Assembly: GCF_007483665.1 (NCBI RefSeq)
Contig: NZ_VIQO01000013.1
Span: 248,001 to 312,000 of the forward strand
Direction: 5' to 3'
Source: Catellatospora sichuanensis
Lineage (GTDB): Bacteria > Actinomycetota > Actinomycetes > Mycobacteriales > Micromonosporaceae
DNA length: 64,000 bases
Shown here: in pieces, positions 30,792-39,482 of the stretch
Layout: each line of letters starts with the position of its first letter
Position numbering within the stretch: the stretch's first letter is position 1
Program-made: the position numbers and the translations under genes
The notes under the pieces: generated by a model
Seen by the model: only the letters and a program-made list of their open reading frames with translations
Told to the model about the DNA's origin: nothing
Database searches by the model: none

Positions 30792-31895
30792 ATGTCTGCT
30801 GCGACCCCGTTGGAGATCGAATCTCTGGAGGAGCTGGCCGAACGGCTGGCCGAGAAGAGCCTGGCCGGGCTGACGGTGCAGGGGCTGACCATCGGCGCCG
30901 ACCTGTCCCGGATCAGGGTGAAGGATGCGGTTTTCATCGGCTGCACGTTCCCGAGCCTGGCCGCGGAGGCTGCGCTGGTGCGCCGGGGCGCGCACGTGGT
31001 GCCGGTGGCCGACTGGGTGCCGTACCCGACGCATCCGGCGCGCCTCTACACGGCCGCCGACCTGACCGCCGGGTTCGCCGAGGGCGGCTTCGCGGGCATG
31101 TACGACACCCGGGTGTACCGGCACTTCGTCGCCGAGGGCGGCCCGAACGCGGGGGTCCGGGAGGCGCTGGCGCAGCGGCTGCACGACCACGGCATCGACA
31201 ACGCACTGCACGACGCCCTGGCCGCGATCGAGCCCCGGCGGCGCATCGGCATCATGGGCGGGCACGCCGAAGTGCGCGGCAGCGACGCGTACCGGATGGC
31301 GGCGGCGATCGGCCACGCGCTGGGCGGGCACGGCCGCCTGGTGCTGACCGGCGGCGGCCCCGGTGTCATGGAGGCCGCGAACCTGGGCTCCTACCTGGCC
31401 GCGTACCCGGCGGCGGCGCTGGACGAGGCGATCGGCCGGCTGGCCGCGGAGCCGGACTTCCATGCGCACGACCCGTACACGAAGGTCGCGCTGCACGTGC
31501 TGGCCGAGTTCCCGGCGGCGGACCCGTGGGCGGGCGGCCTGTCCGTGCCGACCTGGCTCTACGGCCACGAGCCGGCCAACGTGTTCGCGGGCCAGATCGC
31601 AAAATACTTCTCGAACGCGATCCGGGAGGACGTGATCCTGAAGGCGGCCCGCGGCGGCATCGTGTTCGCCCCGGGCCGGGCGGGCACCGTGCAGGAGGTC
31701 TTCCAGGCCGCCACGAAGACCTACTACGCCACCGACGGCGACAGCGGCCCGTTCGTCTTCCTCGGCCGTCGCTTCTGGACCGAGCAGCTGCCAGTCACGG
31801 AACTTCTGCGCACCCTCCTCAACGGCGCCGCCCTGGCCGACCTGGTCCACGTCACCGACGACGTCGACGAGGCCCTGACCATCCTCTGCGAGTGA
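30792..31895 (+). CDS. LOG-family (lysine decarboxylase-like) nucleotide hydrolase
   Basis: 367 residues, longer than cytokinin-type LOG proteins (about 190). The Rossmann core shows RIGIMGGHAEVRGSD, LTGGGPGVMEAAN and APGRAGTVQEVFQA (about 292-305), a variant of the family PGGxGTxxE motif with Arg replacing the second Gly. An N-terminal extension of about 150 residues is of the kind seen in PpnN-like nucleosidases. ATG start. A Family-C palindrome begins directly after the stop. Confidence 0.83.
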   Translation: MSAATPLEIESLEELAERLAEKSLAGLTVQGLTIGADLSRIRVKDAVFIGCTFPSLAAEAALVRRGAHVVPVADWVPYPTHPARLYTAADLTAGFAEGGFAGMYDTRVYRHFVAEGGPNAGVREALAQRLHDHGIDNALHDALAAIEPRRRIGIMGGHAEVRGSDAYRMAAAIGHALGGHGRLVLTGGGPGVMEAANLGSYLAAYPAAALDEAIGRLAAEPDFHAHDPYTKVALHVLAEFPAADPWAGGLSVPTWLYGHEPANVFAGQIAKYFSNAIREDVILKAARGGIVFAPGRAGTVQEVFQAATKTYYATDGDSGPFVFLGRRFWTEQLPVTELLRTLLNGAALADLVHVTDDVDEALTILCE

Positions 31896-31947
31896 AAGGA
31901 AGGGCACCTTCACATCGCTCTGCGTAGAGGAAGGTGCCCTTCTTAAC
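31896..31947. repeat. Family-C palindrome, copy 3
   Basis: AAAGGAAGGGCACCTT and AAGGTGCCCTTCTTAAC arms with a CGCTCTGCGT loop, directly adjoining the TGA stop (31893-31895) of the LOG gene and between convergent genes. Confidence 0.85.
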
Positions 31948-32012
31948 CTCGCACCACACGCGAGCAGGACGAACGCCGGCCGGCCCGCTTACGCGACTGG
32001 CCGGCCGACCCG

Positions 32013-32531
32013 CTACGCGACCGGGATTCTGCGCCAGAAGCCGACCGGCAGGTTGACCTCGGGCTCGCCGGTGAGGCCGTTCTCGTCCATCGCGTTGAAC
32101 AGGGCGATGCGCAGGTCGCCGAAGAAGAATTCGAGCGCGTGCAGCACGTGCGGGCGCCAGGCGGTGGGGCTGATCCGTTCGATGATGTTGACCCGGGTCA
32201 GCGCGCGGCCGCGGGCCGACAGGATGGCCGGGTGGGTGTCGGCCCACCAGTCCAGGCGCAGACCGGGCCAGTCGAGCTGGGCCTGCAGGTCGATGGTGTC
32301 CCAGCTGATCGCGCACTCGTCGAACTTGCGGTGGGTGATCTCCAGGTTGGCGTCGGGGAAGCCGAACACCACGGGGCCGCCGGTGAACCAGGCCTCGGAG
32401 TCCAGGTCCCACACCAGCCAGGAGCCGACCAGCGGCTGTCCGATGATCCGGGCGAAGCGGTTACGGTGCGCCGCCGCCAGCGCACCGGCATCGTGGTGCC
32501 AGACCGGGTCGTACCCGTCGATGCCCAGCAC
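32013..32531 (-). CDS. Conserved-looking hypothetical protein, 172 residues
   Basis: Not recognised. The protein is rich in aromatic residues and Asp (GSWLVWDLDSEAWFTGG, DWPGLRLDWWAD, HALEFFFGDLRIALFNAMDE), soluble, without signal peptide or TM segment. Codon use is like its neighbours. ATG start. The pattern suggests a compact alpha/beta domain; no catalytic motif is evident. Confidence 0.7.
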   Translation of the reverse strand: MLGIDGYDPVWHHDAGALAAAHRNRFARIIGQPLVGSWLVWDLDSEAWFTGGPVVFGFPDANLEITHRKFDECAISWDTIDLQAQLDWPGLRLDWWADTHPAILSARGRALTRVNIIERISPTAWRPHVLHALEFFFGDLRIALFNAMDENGLTGEPEVNLPVGFWRRIPVA

Positions 32532-32641
32532 GTGCGGACCTCCTGCCCTGAGACGCGGATTCGGACGATCGTACCGATTCCCGTCAGGTTAAGCGGGGAC
32601 CCGGGTCGACACGCGCGCGGCGGAACACGCCGGGATCGTGA

Positions 32642-32686
32642 AATGCGGTCATGATCTGCAATGGAAGCGCAGATCATGACCGCATT
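32642..32686. repeat. GATC-bounded inverted repeat, perfect 18-bp arms
   Basis: AATGCGGTCATGATCTGC (32642-32659) and complement (32669-32686), 9-nt loop; outer GATCG and CGATC extend the symmetry. It lies 49 nt past the stop of the aldolase gene, upstream of the 172-residue gene, and likely ends aldolase transcription. Confidence 0.8.
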
Positions 32687-32735
32687 CGGCGATCTTGTGC
32701 CAACCCGCGGACCGGAGCGGCCCGCGGGTGGCGGA

Positions 32736-33758
32736 TTACTTGATCCGGGTGCCGGTGGAGCGCAGGTCCTGGCAGGCCTGGGCAACGCGGGCGGCCATGC
32801 CGGCCTCGGCGGCCTTGCCCCACGCGCGCGGGTCGTACTGCTTCTTGTTGCCGACCTCGCCGTCGACCTTCAGCACGCCCTCGTAGTTGCGCAGCATGTG
32901 GTCGGCGACCGGGCGGGTGAACGCGTACTGGGTGTCGGTGTCGACGTTCATCTTGACCACGCCGTAGTCGCACGCGTCGCGGATCTCCGACAGCAGCGAG
33001 CCCGAGCCGCCGTGGAACACCAGGTCGAACGGCTTCTCCTTGCCGTACTTCGCGCCGACCTGCTCCTGGATCTCCTTGAGGATCTCCGGGCGGAGCTTGA
33101 CGTTGCCCGGCTTGTAGACGCCGTGCACGTTGCCGAAGGTGAGGGCGGTCATGTACCGGCCCTTCTCACCCAGGCCCAGCGCGGCGGCGGTGGCCAGCGC
33201 GTCCTCGACGGTCGAGTACAGCTTCTCGTCGATCGCGCCGACGACGCCGTCCTCCTCGCCACCCACGACGCCGACCTCGATCTCGAGGACGATCTTCGCG
33301 GCGTGGGTGAGGGCCAGCAGCTCCTCGGCGATCTGCAGGTTCTCGTCCAGCGGCACGGCCGAGCCGTCCCACATGTGCGACTGGAACAGCGGGTTCTCGC
33401 CTCGGGCCACGCGCTCCTTGGAGATCGCGAGCAGCGGGCGGACGAAGCCGTCCAGCTTGTTCTTGGGGCAGTGGTCGGTGTGCAGCGCGACGTTGACCGA
33501 GTACTTCTTGGCCACCTCGTGCGCGAACGCGGCGAAGGCGACCGAGCCGCTGACCATGTCCTTGATGGTCGGGCCGGACAGGTACTCGGCGCCGCCGGTC
33601 GAGACCTGGATGATCCCGTCGCTCTCGGCCTCCGCGAAGCCCTGCAGCGCAGCGTGCAGCGTCTGCGAGGAGGAGACGTTGATCGCGGGGTAGGCGAACG
33701 CGCCGGCCTTGGCGCGGTCGAGCATCTCGGCGTAGACCTCAGGGGATGCGATAGGCAT
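32736..33758 (-). CDS. fbaA: Class II fructose-bisphosphate aldolase
   Basis: 340-residue zinc-dependent aldolase of glycolysis and gluconeogenesis. Zinc and substrate motifs are present: ALHTDHCPKNKLDGF, EIEVGVVGGEEDGV, FGNVHGVYKPGNVKL, VFHGGSGS, GVVKMNVDTDTQYAF. ATG start at MPIASPEVYAEM. Long class IIA form. Monocistronic by spacing. Confidence 0.96.
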   Translation of the reverse strand: MPIASPEVYAEMLDRAKAGAFAYPAINVSSSQTLHAALQGFAEAESDGIIQVSTGGAEYLSGPTIKDMVSGSVAFAAFAHEVAKKYSVNVALHTDHCPKNKLDGFVRPLLAISKERVARGENPLFQSHMWDGSAVPLDENLQIAEELLALTHAAKIVLEIEVGVVGGEEDGVVGAIDEKLYSTVEDALATAAALGLGEKGRYMTALTFGNVHGVYKPGNVKLRPEILKEIQEQVGAKYGKEKPFDLVFHGGSGSLLSEIRDACDYGVVKMNVDTDTQYAFTRPVADHMLRNYEGVLKVDGEVGNKKQYDPRAWGKAAEAGMAARVAQACQDLRSTGTRIK

Positions 33759-33908
33759 CTGTGAACGCTCCTAGCGTGCGTGCAGTGACGCGGATGGCCG
33801 CGGCGGTGCGCGTCGCCGCGCCCGATGGCTGCGGGAAGACCGCGATGTCCTCGTTACAGGAGTATTGCCTACGTCACTTGACCTGGCGAATCGGCCCCAC
33901 CCGACCCG

Positions 33909-34289
33909 TCAGCCCTCGTCCCCGTCCGGCACCAGCAGGCTGAGTGCCCAGCTCACGATGCCCATGACGATGGCGCCCCAGAACGCGGGCCAGAATCCGT
34001 TGATCTCGAACGGCAGCTTGAACACGGTGGCCAGCCAGTCCACGAGCAGGAACAGCGCCGCGTTGACGAAAAGTGCGAACAGGCCCAGCGTGATCACGTA
34101 GAAGACGCAGCCGAGCAGGTGTATGACGGGCTTCAGGATCGCGTTGACCAGGCCGAAGATCAGCGCTACCACGATGAGGGTCAGGATGCTGCGCACGGTG
34201 GTAGCGGCGGTGATCTCGATGCCGGAGACGACCAGTGTGGTGACCCAGAGCGCTACTGCGTTGATCACCCAGCGGATCAGAAAGCCCAT
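33909..34289 (-). CDS. Phage-holin-IV-like (PF04020-type) membrane protein
   Basis: 126 residues with four hydrophobic segments (about 3-24, 32-52, 56-82, 98-122). The pattern IRWVINAVALWVTTLVV and LVNAILKPVIHLLGCV matches the small four-TM family often named mycobacterial phage holin IV. Start MGFLIRW at 34289; the frame to 34316 adds a charged stretch. Despite the name, members are ordinary chromosomal genes of unknown function. Confidence 0.85.
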   Translation of the reverse strand: MGFLIRWVINAVALWVTTLVVSGIEITAATTVRSILTLIVVALIFGLVNAILKPVIHLLGCVFYVITLGLFALFVNAALFLLVDWLATVFKLPFEINGFWPAFWGAIVMGIVSWALSLLVPDGDEG

Positions 34290-34357
34290 ACGGTCATCTT
34301 CTACGCCGAAACCCACATCTGCTGGCGAATATCACAGGCGAGTCATACCGTGAAACA

Positions 34358-34582
34358 ATGACCGAGAACGTGGCAGGGAACGCGTACGCCGACGACGTGC
34401 CCGAAGCCGACGCGCTCGAGCAGTCGACGCCGGCGGATCCCCTGGCGGACGCCGAGGACATCAGCAACGCGCTTCCCGAGGAGCCACTCGGAGAGCCGGA
34501 CGAGCCGGTGCCGCCGGCCTCCGAGTGGGACAAGATCGAGCAGAACGTGGCGGCCGTGCCCGCCGACGAGGACTACTCCTGA
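34358..34582 (+). CDS. Small acidic protein, 74 residues
   Basis: Very acidic, Pro/Ala-rich and probably disordered (NAYADDVPEADALEQ, EEPLGEPDEPVPP), ending in WDKIEQNVAAVPADEDYS. ATG start. It overlaps the convergent LCP gene by 10 bp at the 3' end. No family recognised; it is probably a real small gene because codon third positions are GC-rich throughout. Confidence 0.6.
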   Translation: MTENVAGNAYADDVPEADALEQSTPADPLADAEDISNALPEEPLGEPDEPVPPASEWDKIEQNVAAVPADEDYS

Positions 34583-35613
34583 GGCAGTACCCAGTCCGGG
34601 TGCGTGAGGACGAAGGCGTCCAGGGTGTCGGCGCGCAGCGCGGCGAACAGCTTCGGTGCCACCACGGGATCAAGGTGCTCACCGGCGGTGAGGTCGTTCA
34701 CTGTGCGCTGGCGGAACGTCGGCTGGCTGATCCCGATGATGTCCGACCACTCGATCCGGTCCAGCCGCAACGCCAACCCGAGCAGGCTGAGGTCACCGGT
34801 GTGCAGCCGGAGTCCGGGTGTACGCACCAGTCGGGTCAGCGTTTCCGCGTCCCGTAGCAGGTCGAGTTCGCCCGCCTTCTGCGCCAGTCCACGGACCACC
34901 CGCTGGCCGACGCGGTCCCGGTCATACGCCCCGTTGGACATGCCGAAACGCTGCCGGAGCAGGTCCGTCGCCTCCGCACCGCGGTAGGTCCGGCAACCCG
35001 CTGGGTAGATCACCCCGGTGTGATGTGACTTCACACGCTCGGGCAGGCAGACCGGAACGCCGCCGAGCGCGTCCGCGATCGAGCGCACGGCGCCGAACTT
35101 GACCTCCGCGACGGCATCGATCCGAACCCCGGTCAGCCGCTCGACCGCCTGCTTCGTGCCGATGGCCCCGCCGAGGTGGTAAGTCCCGTTGATCTTGCTC
35201 CTGCCCTCGCCGGGCACGTCGACGAGCAGGTCGCGCTCGAAAGAGATCAGGTAGGCGTTGCCGCCGACGGCCGGCACGTGAATCAGCATGATCGTGTCGG
35301 CACGAGCATCCGGGCGGCCAGCGTGCTGATCAAGGCCGAGCAGCAGCAGGTTCAGCGCCCCCTCCGGTGCTACCACGGGAGCCAGGGTCGCGATCGCGGG
35401 ATCGATCACCTCGCCGGGAGCGCCGCTGCGCCACAGCTGCACCGGCGACGCCAGCGCGAGCACGGCGAGCACGGCGGCGGCCCCGGTGCGGGTCTTCATG
35501 CGGCGGCGGCGGCGCCGGGCGGCCAGGGTGTCGATGGCCCGCCGCAGCGGATCGAGCGCGGGCGCCTGGACCTCGTGCCGGGCGAACGCTTCACGCAGTT
35601 CTTCTTCGATCAT
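34573..35613 (-). CDS. LCP-family protein coupled to a SigE-type sigma factor
   Basis: 346 residues. A cytoplasmic N-terminus ([30 protein letters not shown]) precedes a TM segment (about 42-60) and an LytR-CpsA-Psr domain with LLLLGLDQHAG, DARADTIMLIHV, SFERDLLVDVPG and KINGTYHLGG. LCP enzymes attach glycopolymers to peptidoglycan. The N-terminus resembles that of membrane proteins encoded after SigE-family sigma genes, some of which act as anti-sigma factors. ATG overlaps the sigma stop as ATGA. A dual role is inference. Confidence 0.85.
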   Translation of the reverse strand: MIEEELREAFARHEVQAPALDPLRRAIDTLAARRRRRRMKTRTGAAAVLAVLALASPVQLWRSGAPGEVIDPAIATLAPVVAPEGALNLLLLGLDQHAGRPDARADTIMLIHVPAVGGNAYLISFERDLLVDVPGEGRSKINGTYHLGGAIGTKQAVERLTGVRIDAVAEVKFGAVRSIADALGGVPVCLPERVKSHHTGVIYPAGCRTYRGAEATDLLRQRFGMSNGAYDRDRVGQRVVRGLAQKAGELDLLRDAETLTRLVRTPGLRLHTGDLSLLGLALRLDRIEWSDIIGISQPTFRQRTVNDLTAGEHLDPVVAPKLFAALRADTLDAFVLTHPDWVLPQE

Positions 35614-36113
35614 CGAACCCCTCCCAGGCTCAGCTGCTCCGCCGACTCCCGCAACCGGGTCAGCGCCTTCGAGATGTAACCGCGGGCCGTGCCGACCGTG
35701 CAGCCGAGCATGTCGGCGATCTCCGCGTCGGGCAGGTCCTCGTAGTAGCGCAGCACCAGCGCCGCCCGCTGCTGCCGCGGCAGCGTGGCGAGCACGGACC
35801 AGATCAGGTCGCGGTCCGCGGTGCGCTGCGCATGATCGACGGGTACGGCGACCGCCGCGTCGGCGTCGGGCCGCAGGAACACCCGGCGCAGCCAGGAACC
35901 GCGCCGCCAGTCCACGTACTGGTTGATCATCATGCGCTTGACGTAGCGCTCAGGCGCCTCCGCCCGGGCCACCCTGCGCCAGTTGAGCTGGACCCGGACC
36001 ATCGTCTCCTGGACGAGGTCCTGGGCCATGTGCTGGTCGCCCGTGAGCATCACCGCATAACGCGCGAGCGCGCCGAGTCGCGAGTTGACGAATTCCTCGT
36101 ACGTCACAGCCAC
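35610..36113 (-). CDS. SigE-family RNA polymerase sigma factor
   Basis: 167-residue ECF-type sigma factor of the actinobacterial SigE-like subfamily. Region 2 spans ARYAVMLTGDQHMAQDLVQE to YVKRMMINQYVDWRR; region 4 includes LPRQQRAALVLRYYEDLPDAEIADMLGCTVGT. GTG start. Coupled to the LCP gene through ATGA, so sigma and envelope enzyme are made together. Confidence 0.93.
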   Translation of the reverse strand: MAVTYEEFVNSRLGALARYAVMLTGDQHMAQDLVQETMVRVQLNWRRVARAEAPERYVKRMMINQYVDWRRGSWLRRVFLRPDADAAVAVPVDHAQRTADRDLIWSVLATLPRQQRAALVLRYYEDLPDAEIADMLGCTVGTARGYISKALTRLRESAEQLSLGGVR

Positions 36114-36173
36114 CTCCTCGACTCACAGGACGTGTCCGGAGGTACGGAACATTGCCCGGTACTGTTATGCGGC

Positions 36174-36932
36174 GTGACCGTAGTCGACACTCTCCAGGCC
36201 CTGGCCGCGCCCCCGCTGGCCGCCGCCGACTTCAATCCGCTGGATCCGACGGACTGGTTGAACCTGTTCGGCCCGGCCGCGCTCTTCGGCGTCTGCTTCA
36301 TCCTGTTCGCCGAAACCGGCCTCATGGTCGGCTTCTTCCTGCCCGGCGACTCGCTGCTGTTCATCGCGGGCGTGTTCGCCTCCGGCTTCCTGGAGTCCAA
36401 GGGCGTCCAGCTGCCGATCGGCTGGCTGCTGCTGCTCGGTCCGCTCTGCGCCATCATCGGCGCGCAGCTGGGACACTGGCTGGGCGCGAAGTACGGCCCC
36501 AAGATGTTCAACAAGCCCGACTCCCGCCTGTTCAAGCAGGAGTACGTGCGCAAGGCCGAGCACTACTTCGAGAAGTTCGGGCCGCGCAAGGCCATCGTGC
36601 TGGCCCGGTTCATCCCGATCGTGCGCACCTTCATGAACCCGGTCGCGGGCGTGCTGGGCATGCCGGCCAAGCAGTTCTTCGTGTGGAACGTGATCGGCGC
36701 GATCCTCTGGGTCGACGGCATCCTGCTGGCCGGCTACCTGCTCGCCGAGCAGATCATCAGCGCGATCGGCGGCCCCGAGCACATCGACAAGTACATCCTG
36801 CCGATGGTGTTCCTGATCGTGTTCCTGTCGCTGATCCCGGTCTTCATCGAGATCATCCGCGAGCGCCAGGCCAAGAAGCGCGGCGGCCACGGCGACGAGA
36901 CCGTCGTCATGAGCAAGGTCGACATCGGCTGA
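36174..36932 (+). CDS. DedA-family membrane protein
   Basis: 252 residues with several TM segments and the DedA/SNARE-associated motifs ETGLMVGFFLPGDSLLFIAG, GAQLGHWLGAKYG and ARFIPIVRTFMNPVAG, which carries the conserved membrane-embedded Arg and Pro residues. Relatives include undecaprenyl-phosphate and phosphatidylethanolamine flippases, which fits an envelope role. GTG at 36174 follows GGAGG at 36138-36142 only distantly; no closer start is in frame. A Family-A palindrome starts 4 nt after the stop. Confidence 0.92.
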   Translation: MTVVDTLQALAAPPLAAADFNPLDPTDWLNLFGPAALFGVCFILFAETGLMVGFFLPGDSLLFIAGVFASGFLESKGVQLPIGWLLLLGPLCAIIGAQLGHWLGAKYGPKMFNKPDSRLFKQEYVRKAEHYFEKFGPRKAIVLARFIPIVRTFMNPVAGVLGMPAKQFFVWNVIGAILWVDGILLAGYLLAEQIISAIGGPEHIDKYILPMVFLIVFLSLIPVFIEIIRERQAKKRGGHGDETVVMSKVDIG

Positions 36933-36935
36933 TCA

Positions 36936-36961
36936 TGATCATTCGACTTGCCTGGCACCTG
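36936..36961. repeat. Family-A palindromic repeat, copy 4 (left arm)
   Basis: Left arm of a 26-bp inverted repeat whose right arm is 36987-37012 (two mismatches). The whole element spans 36936-37012. The arms are the longest of the family and the loop contains GGGCGGAAGGCGGTCC and AAGATACGCG, which matches copy 2 read in reverse. Confidence 0.85.
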
Positions 36962-37019
36962 GGCGGAAGGCGGTCCAAGATACGCGCAGGTGCCAGGCAA
37001 GTCCGATGATCAAGGCGGG

Positions 37020-37062
37020 AACGCCGAGGGGGCACGGCCGGCGGCCGTGCCCCCTTGGCGTT
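37020..37062. terminator. Bidirectional terminator between dedA and the VWA gene
   Basis: AACGCC-GGGGGCACGGCC stem and complementary right arm ending GGCGTT, immediately after Family-A copy 4 and before the convergent gene ending at 37069. Confidence 0.75.
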
Positions 37063-37068
37063 CGTGGA

Positions 37069-38793
37069 TCAGGCGAGCAGGGCCTTGAGGAAGATTGCTT
37101 GCATCTGGCTGGGGTCGGTGACCTGGAACGCCACGCCGCCGGTGGTGTCGGCGAGGGCCTGCAGGTCGGACAGCTTGACGTCCGGGCCGAGGCCCAGCAG
37201 CACGACCCGGACCGGCTTGGTCACGTCGGCCAGCTTCTCCAGCTCGCGCTGCATCGCCCGCAGCTGCATGCCGGAGCTGTCCCGGCCGTCGGTGAAAACC
37301 ACCAGCGTGTTGCTGCGGCTCGGGTCGTATCCCTTGATCAGCTCGCCGTACCCGGCGAGGATCGAGGCGTAGAGCGGGCTGACGTCGGTCGGTGAGGGCG
37401 CGGCGTGCTGGACGGCCCCGTTCAGCTTGTCGCGCTGCGACTTGGTCAGCTCGCCCAGCGGCACCAGGGGCGCGTGGCCCTTGCCGGCGAAGGCCCAGAG
37501 GCCGACCTCGCTCTCGTCGGTGAACAGCCGCAGGCCCTTCTCCGCGGCGCTGCGCAGCACCTGCATCCGCACGGCCGTGTTGCCGCCGCCGGTCATCGTG
37601 CGGCCCATCGACGAGGTCGCGTCGACCAGCGCGATCACGCGGGACGGTGTCTTCGCGGCGACCCAGACCGTCATCGCGCCGCGGACCTTGGTCATGTCGT
37701 TGAGCGGCTGCACGAAGACGTTGTTCGAGGTGACGCCGTGCCCGGTGGGGAAGCCCGTGGAAGCCTCACCCTCCGGCGAGCGCAGGCCCTTCTCCGCGAA
37801 GACCGACTTGTAGTCGCCGCTGCGCAGTGCCTGCGAGAACAGCGCCGCGGCGGCGGCCAGCGGACGGGGCTGGCGGGCCCGCACGGCGAACGGGAAGTCC
37901 AGCGTCGGCGCCTGGGCCAGGCTGATCGCGGCCATCGGGGCCTTGGGCGTGGCGGCGTTGTAGGCGATCACGGCCTGCTCGCTGACCGGCGCGCCGGTCA
38001 TGCCGGCGGCGTACGCCTTCCACAGCGCCCCGGTGTCCGCGACCGGACCGCCGATGCCTCGGTACACCGCGACGAGCGCGGGCAGATCCGCTTCGGAGGC
38101 GACGACCGCATCGGACAGCATCATCGCGCCGACCATGCCCGCCGTGTCGCGGCGCGGCTCGACCACACCCAGCTTGAGCGCGGGCGTCTTGCTGAACAGC
38201 AGGCTCTTGAGCATCGTCGCGTCGACGCCCGCGGCGAGCTTGTCGGACAGGCCCCGGGCGACGGTCTCCGGCACGGCGAGCACCACCGGGCTGGCGGCCA
38301 CGGACGGGGCGGCGGCGTCGAAGATGTCCCGGTCCACCGCGCGCACCCGGCCCAGCCAGTACGACGAGTCAGGCACCCAGACCACGGGCAGCTCGGAGTC
38401 GGCCGGGGTGGGCGCGGGCTTGCCCGCCACGTCGATCGAGCCGCCCGCCCAGGTGCCCAGCGAGTTGGCCAGCTCGTACGACGCCTTCTCGATGACCTCG
38501 ACGCGGACGCAGTCCTCGCCGACCATCGGGCTGGTGGCGCTCCAGCGGGCACCGATCTCGGTGAGGGCCGGCGCGACGGCCGGATCGGCGGCGACGGTCA
38601 GGGTGATGCCGGCGCTGCCGCAGCCGTCGGCGTCGGCGCTGACCGAGCGCAGCACCACGGTGGCGAGGCCGCACACGGACAGGGCGCTGATGATGATGAC
38701 GGGAATCCGTACGGCGCGGCGACCGAACAGGCCGGGCCGGCGGGCGGGTGCCTCGGGGGCATCCCAGCCGTGCCGGATGTGGCGTCCAGACAT
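37069..38793 (-). CDS. Membrane-anchored substrate-binding/VWA fusion protein
   Basis: 574 residues. After a TM segment (about 28-50), residues 60-340 resemble a periplasmic binding protein of the ABC/sulfate type (LTVAADPAVAPALTEIGARW, VEVIEKASYELANSL). Residues about 370-574 are a von Willebrand A domain with ALVDATSSMG, in which the MIDAS DxSxS appears as D-A-T-S-S, and later VVFTDGRDSSG. This matches the extracellular binding/VWA architecture seen in actinobacteria. ATG start. Ligand unknown; the domain pairing suggests metal-dependent binding at the cell surface. Confidence 0.85.
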   Translation of the reverse strand: MSGRHIRHGWDAPEAPARRPGLFGRRAVRIPVIIISALSVCGLATVVLRSVSADADGCGSAGITLTVAADPAVAPALTEIGARWSATSPMVGEDCVRVEVIEKASYELANSLGTWAGGSIDVAGKPAPTPADSELPVVWVPDSSYWLGRVRAVDRDIFDAAAPSVAASPVVLAVPETVARGLSDKLAAGVDATMLKSLLFSKTPALKLGVVEPRRDTAGMVGAMMLSDAVVASEADLPALVAVYRGIGGPVADTGALWKAYAAGMTGAPVSEQAVIAYNAATPKAPMAAISLAQAPTLDFPFAVRARQPRPLAAAAALFSQALRSGDYKSVFAEKGLRSPEGEASTGFPTGHGVTSNNVFVQPLNDMTKVRGAMTVWVAAKTPSRVIALVDATSSMGRTMTGGGNTAVRMQVLRSAAEKGLRLFTDESEVGLWAFAGKGHAPLVPLGELTKSQRDKLNGAVQHAAPSPTDVSPLYASILAGYGELIKGYDPSRSNTLVVFTDGRDSSGMQLRAMQRELEKLADVTKPVRVVLLGLGPDVKLSDLQALADTTGGVAFQVTDPSQMQAIFLKALLA

Positions 38794-38979
38794 GGGTGAC
38801 TCCCAGTGAGGAGGCGGCGGCGCCGAGCCCCGCGGCGGGGGTTACCGGGGGCGGCTGCTCGCCTGACTGGGCGTCAGCTTAGATGCCCGTCAGCCGACTG
38901 CAACCAGGTGTGGAGAAATTTCACTCACGGTCGCGGCGGCCTGCGCTCCGTGATCGTTACGACCGTCCATGGCTACCAA

Positions 38980-39030
38980 AAGCGCCGTGGGGCGCACGCT
39001 CCGTGACGGAGTGTGCGCCCCACGGCGCTT
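38980..39030 (-). terminator. Long-stem terminator after arsR-type gene
   Basis: 25-bp arms AAGCGCCGTGGGGCGCAC... (38980-39004) and complement (39006-39030) with one mismatch and a 1-nt loop. On the minus strand it is followed by TTTTGG. Ends the regulator transcript. Confidence 0.85.
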
Positions 39031-39046
39031 CAGGGCCTTGCCAGGG

Positions 39047-39415
39047 TCAGCGAGCCTTCTTGGTCGCGCGCGTGCGCGGGGGCGGCAGCAGCGCGGCGAC
39101 GGTGGCGATGGCGGACGGCACCAGGCTGTAGTAGGCCCACACACCGCGCTTGTCACGGTTGAGCAGGCCCGCCTCGGTGAGGATGCGCAGGTGGTGGCTG
39201 ACAGTCGGCTGGGACAGGCCCAGCGGAGCGGTCAGGTCACAAACACACGCCTCGCCCTCGGGGGCAGACTGGATAAGGCTGAGCAGCCGGAGACGGGCCG
39301 GGTCGGCCAGCGCCTTGAGGACGCCGGCGAGGCGCTCCGCGTCGGCACGCTCGATCGGCTCACCAGCGAGGGGCGAGATTTGAGGCAGCGGGGTTTCCAC
39401 CAGAGCTGTTCCCAC
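39047..39415 (-). CDS. ArsR/SmtB-family regulator
   Basis: 122-residue winged-helix repressor. LAGVLKALADPARLRLLSLI, then EACVCDLT, GLSQPTVSHHLRILTEAGLL and GVWAYYSL. The CVC in helix 3 is the type-1 metal/arsenic-binding pair (ELCVCDL in ArsR), suggesting thiophilic metal or metalloid sensing. Start GTG 39415 chosen for GGAAGGA 10 nt upstream; the frame also opens at ATG 39442. No resistance gene is adjacent, so the target is unclear. Confidence 0.88.
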   Translation of the reverse strand: MGTALVETPLPQISPLAGEPIERADAERLAGVLKALADPARLRLLSLIQSAPEGEACVCDLTAPLGLSQPTVSHHLRILTEAGLLNRDKRGVWAYYSLVPSAIATVAALLPPPRTRATKKAR

Positions 39416-39448
39416 GTGATTTCTTCCTTCCAACAACAGCATCGATCC

Positions 39449-39466
39449 ACCTACATATTAGCAGGT
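39449..39466. promoter_or_regulatory. Candidate ArsR operator with -10 element
   Basis: ACCTACATATTAGCAGGT, an imperfect 18-bp palindrome, AT-rich against its surroundings. Its minus strand holds TAATAT, a plausible -10 about 45 nt before the regulator's GTG. This suits autorepression. Confidence 0.5.
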
Positions 39467-39482
39467 ACGGATCGGAGTTCCG

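Noticed and set aside
30717..31913. Upstream extension of the DUF3151 frame
   Set aside because: Antisense to the LOG gene; DUF3151 homology begins at 30716.
33909..34289. Prophage remnant suggested by holin-like protein
   Set aside because: No other phage gene nearby; this family is a usual chromosomal membrane protein.
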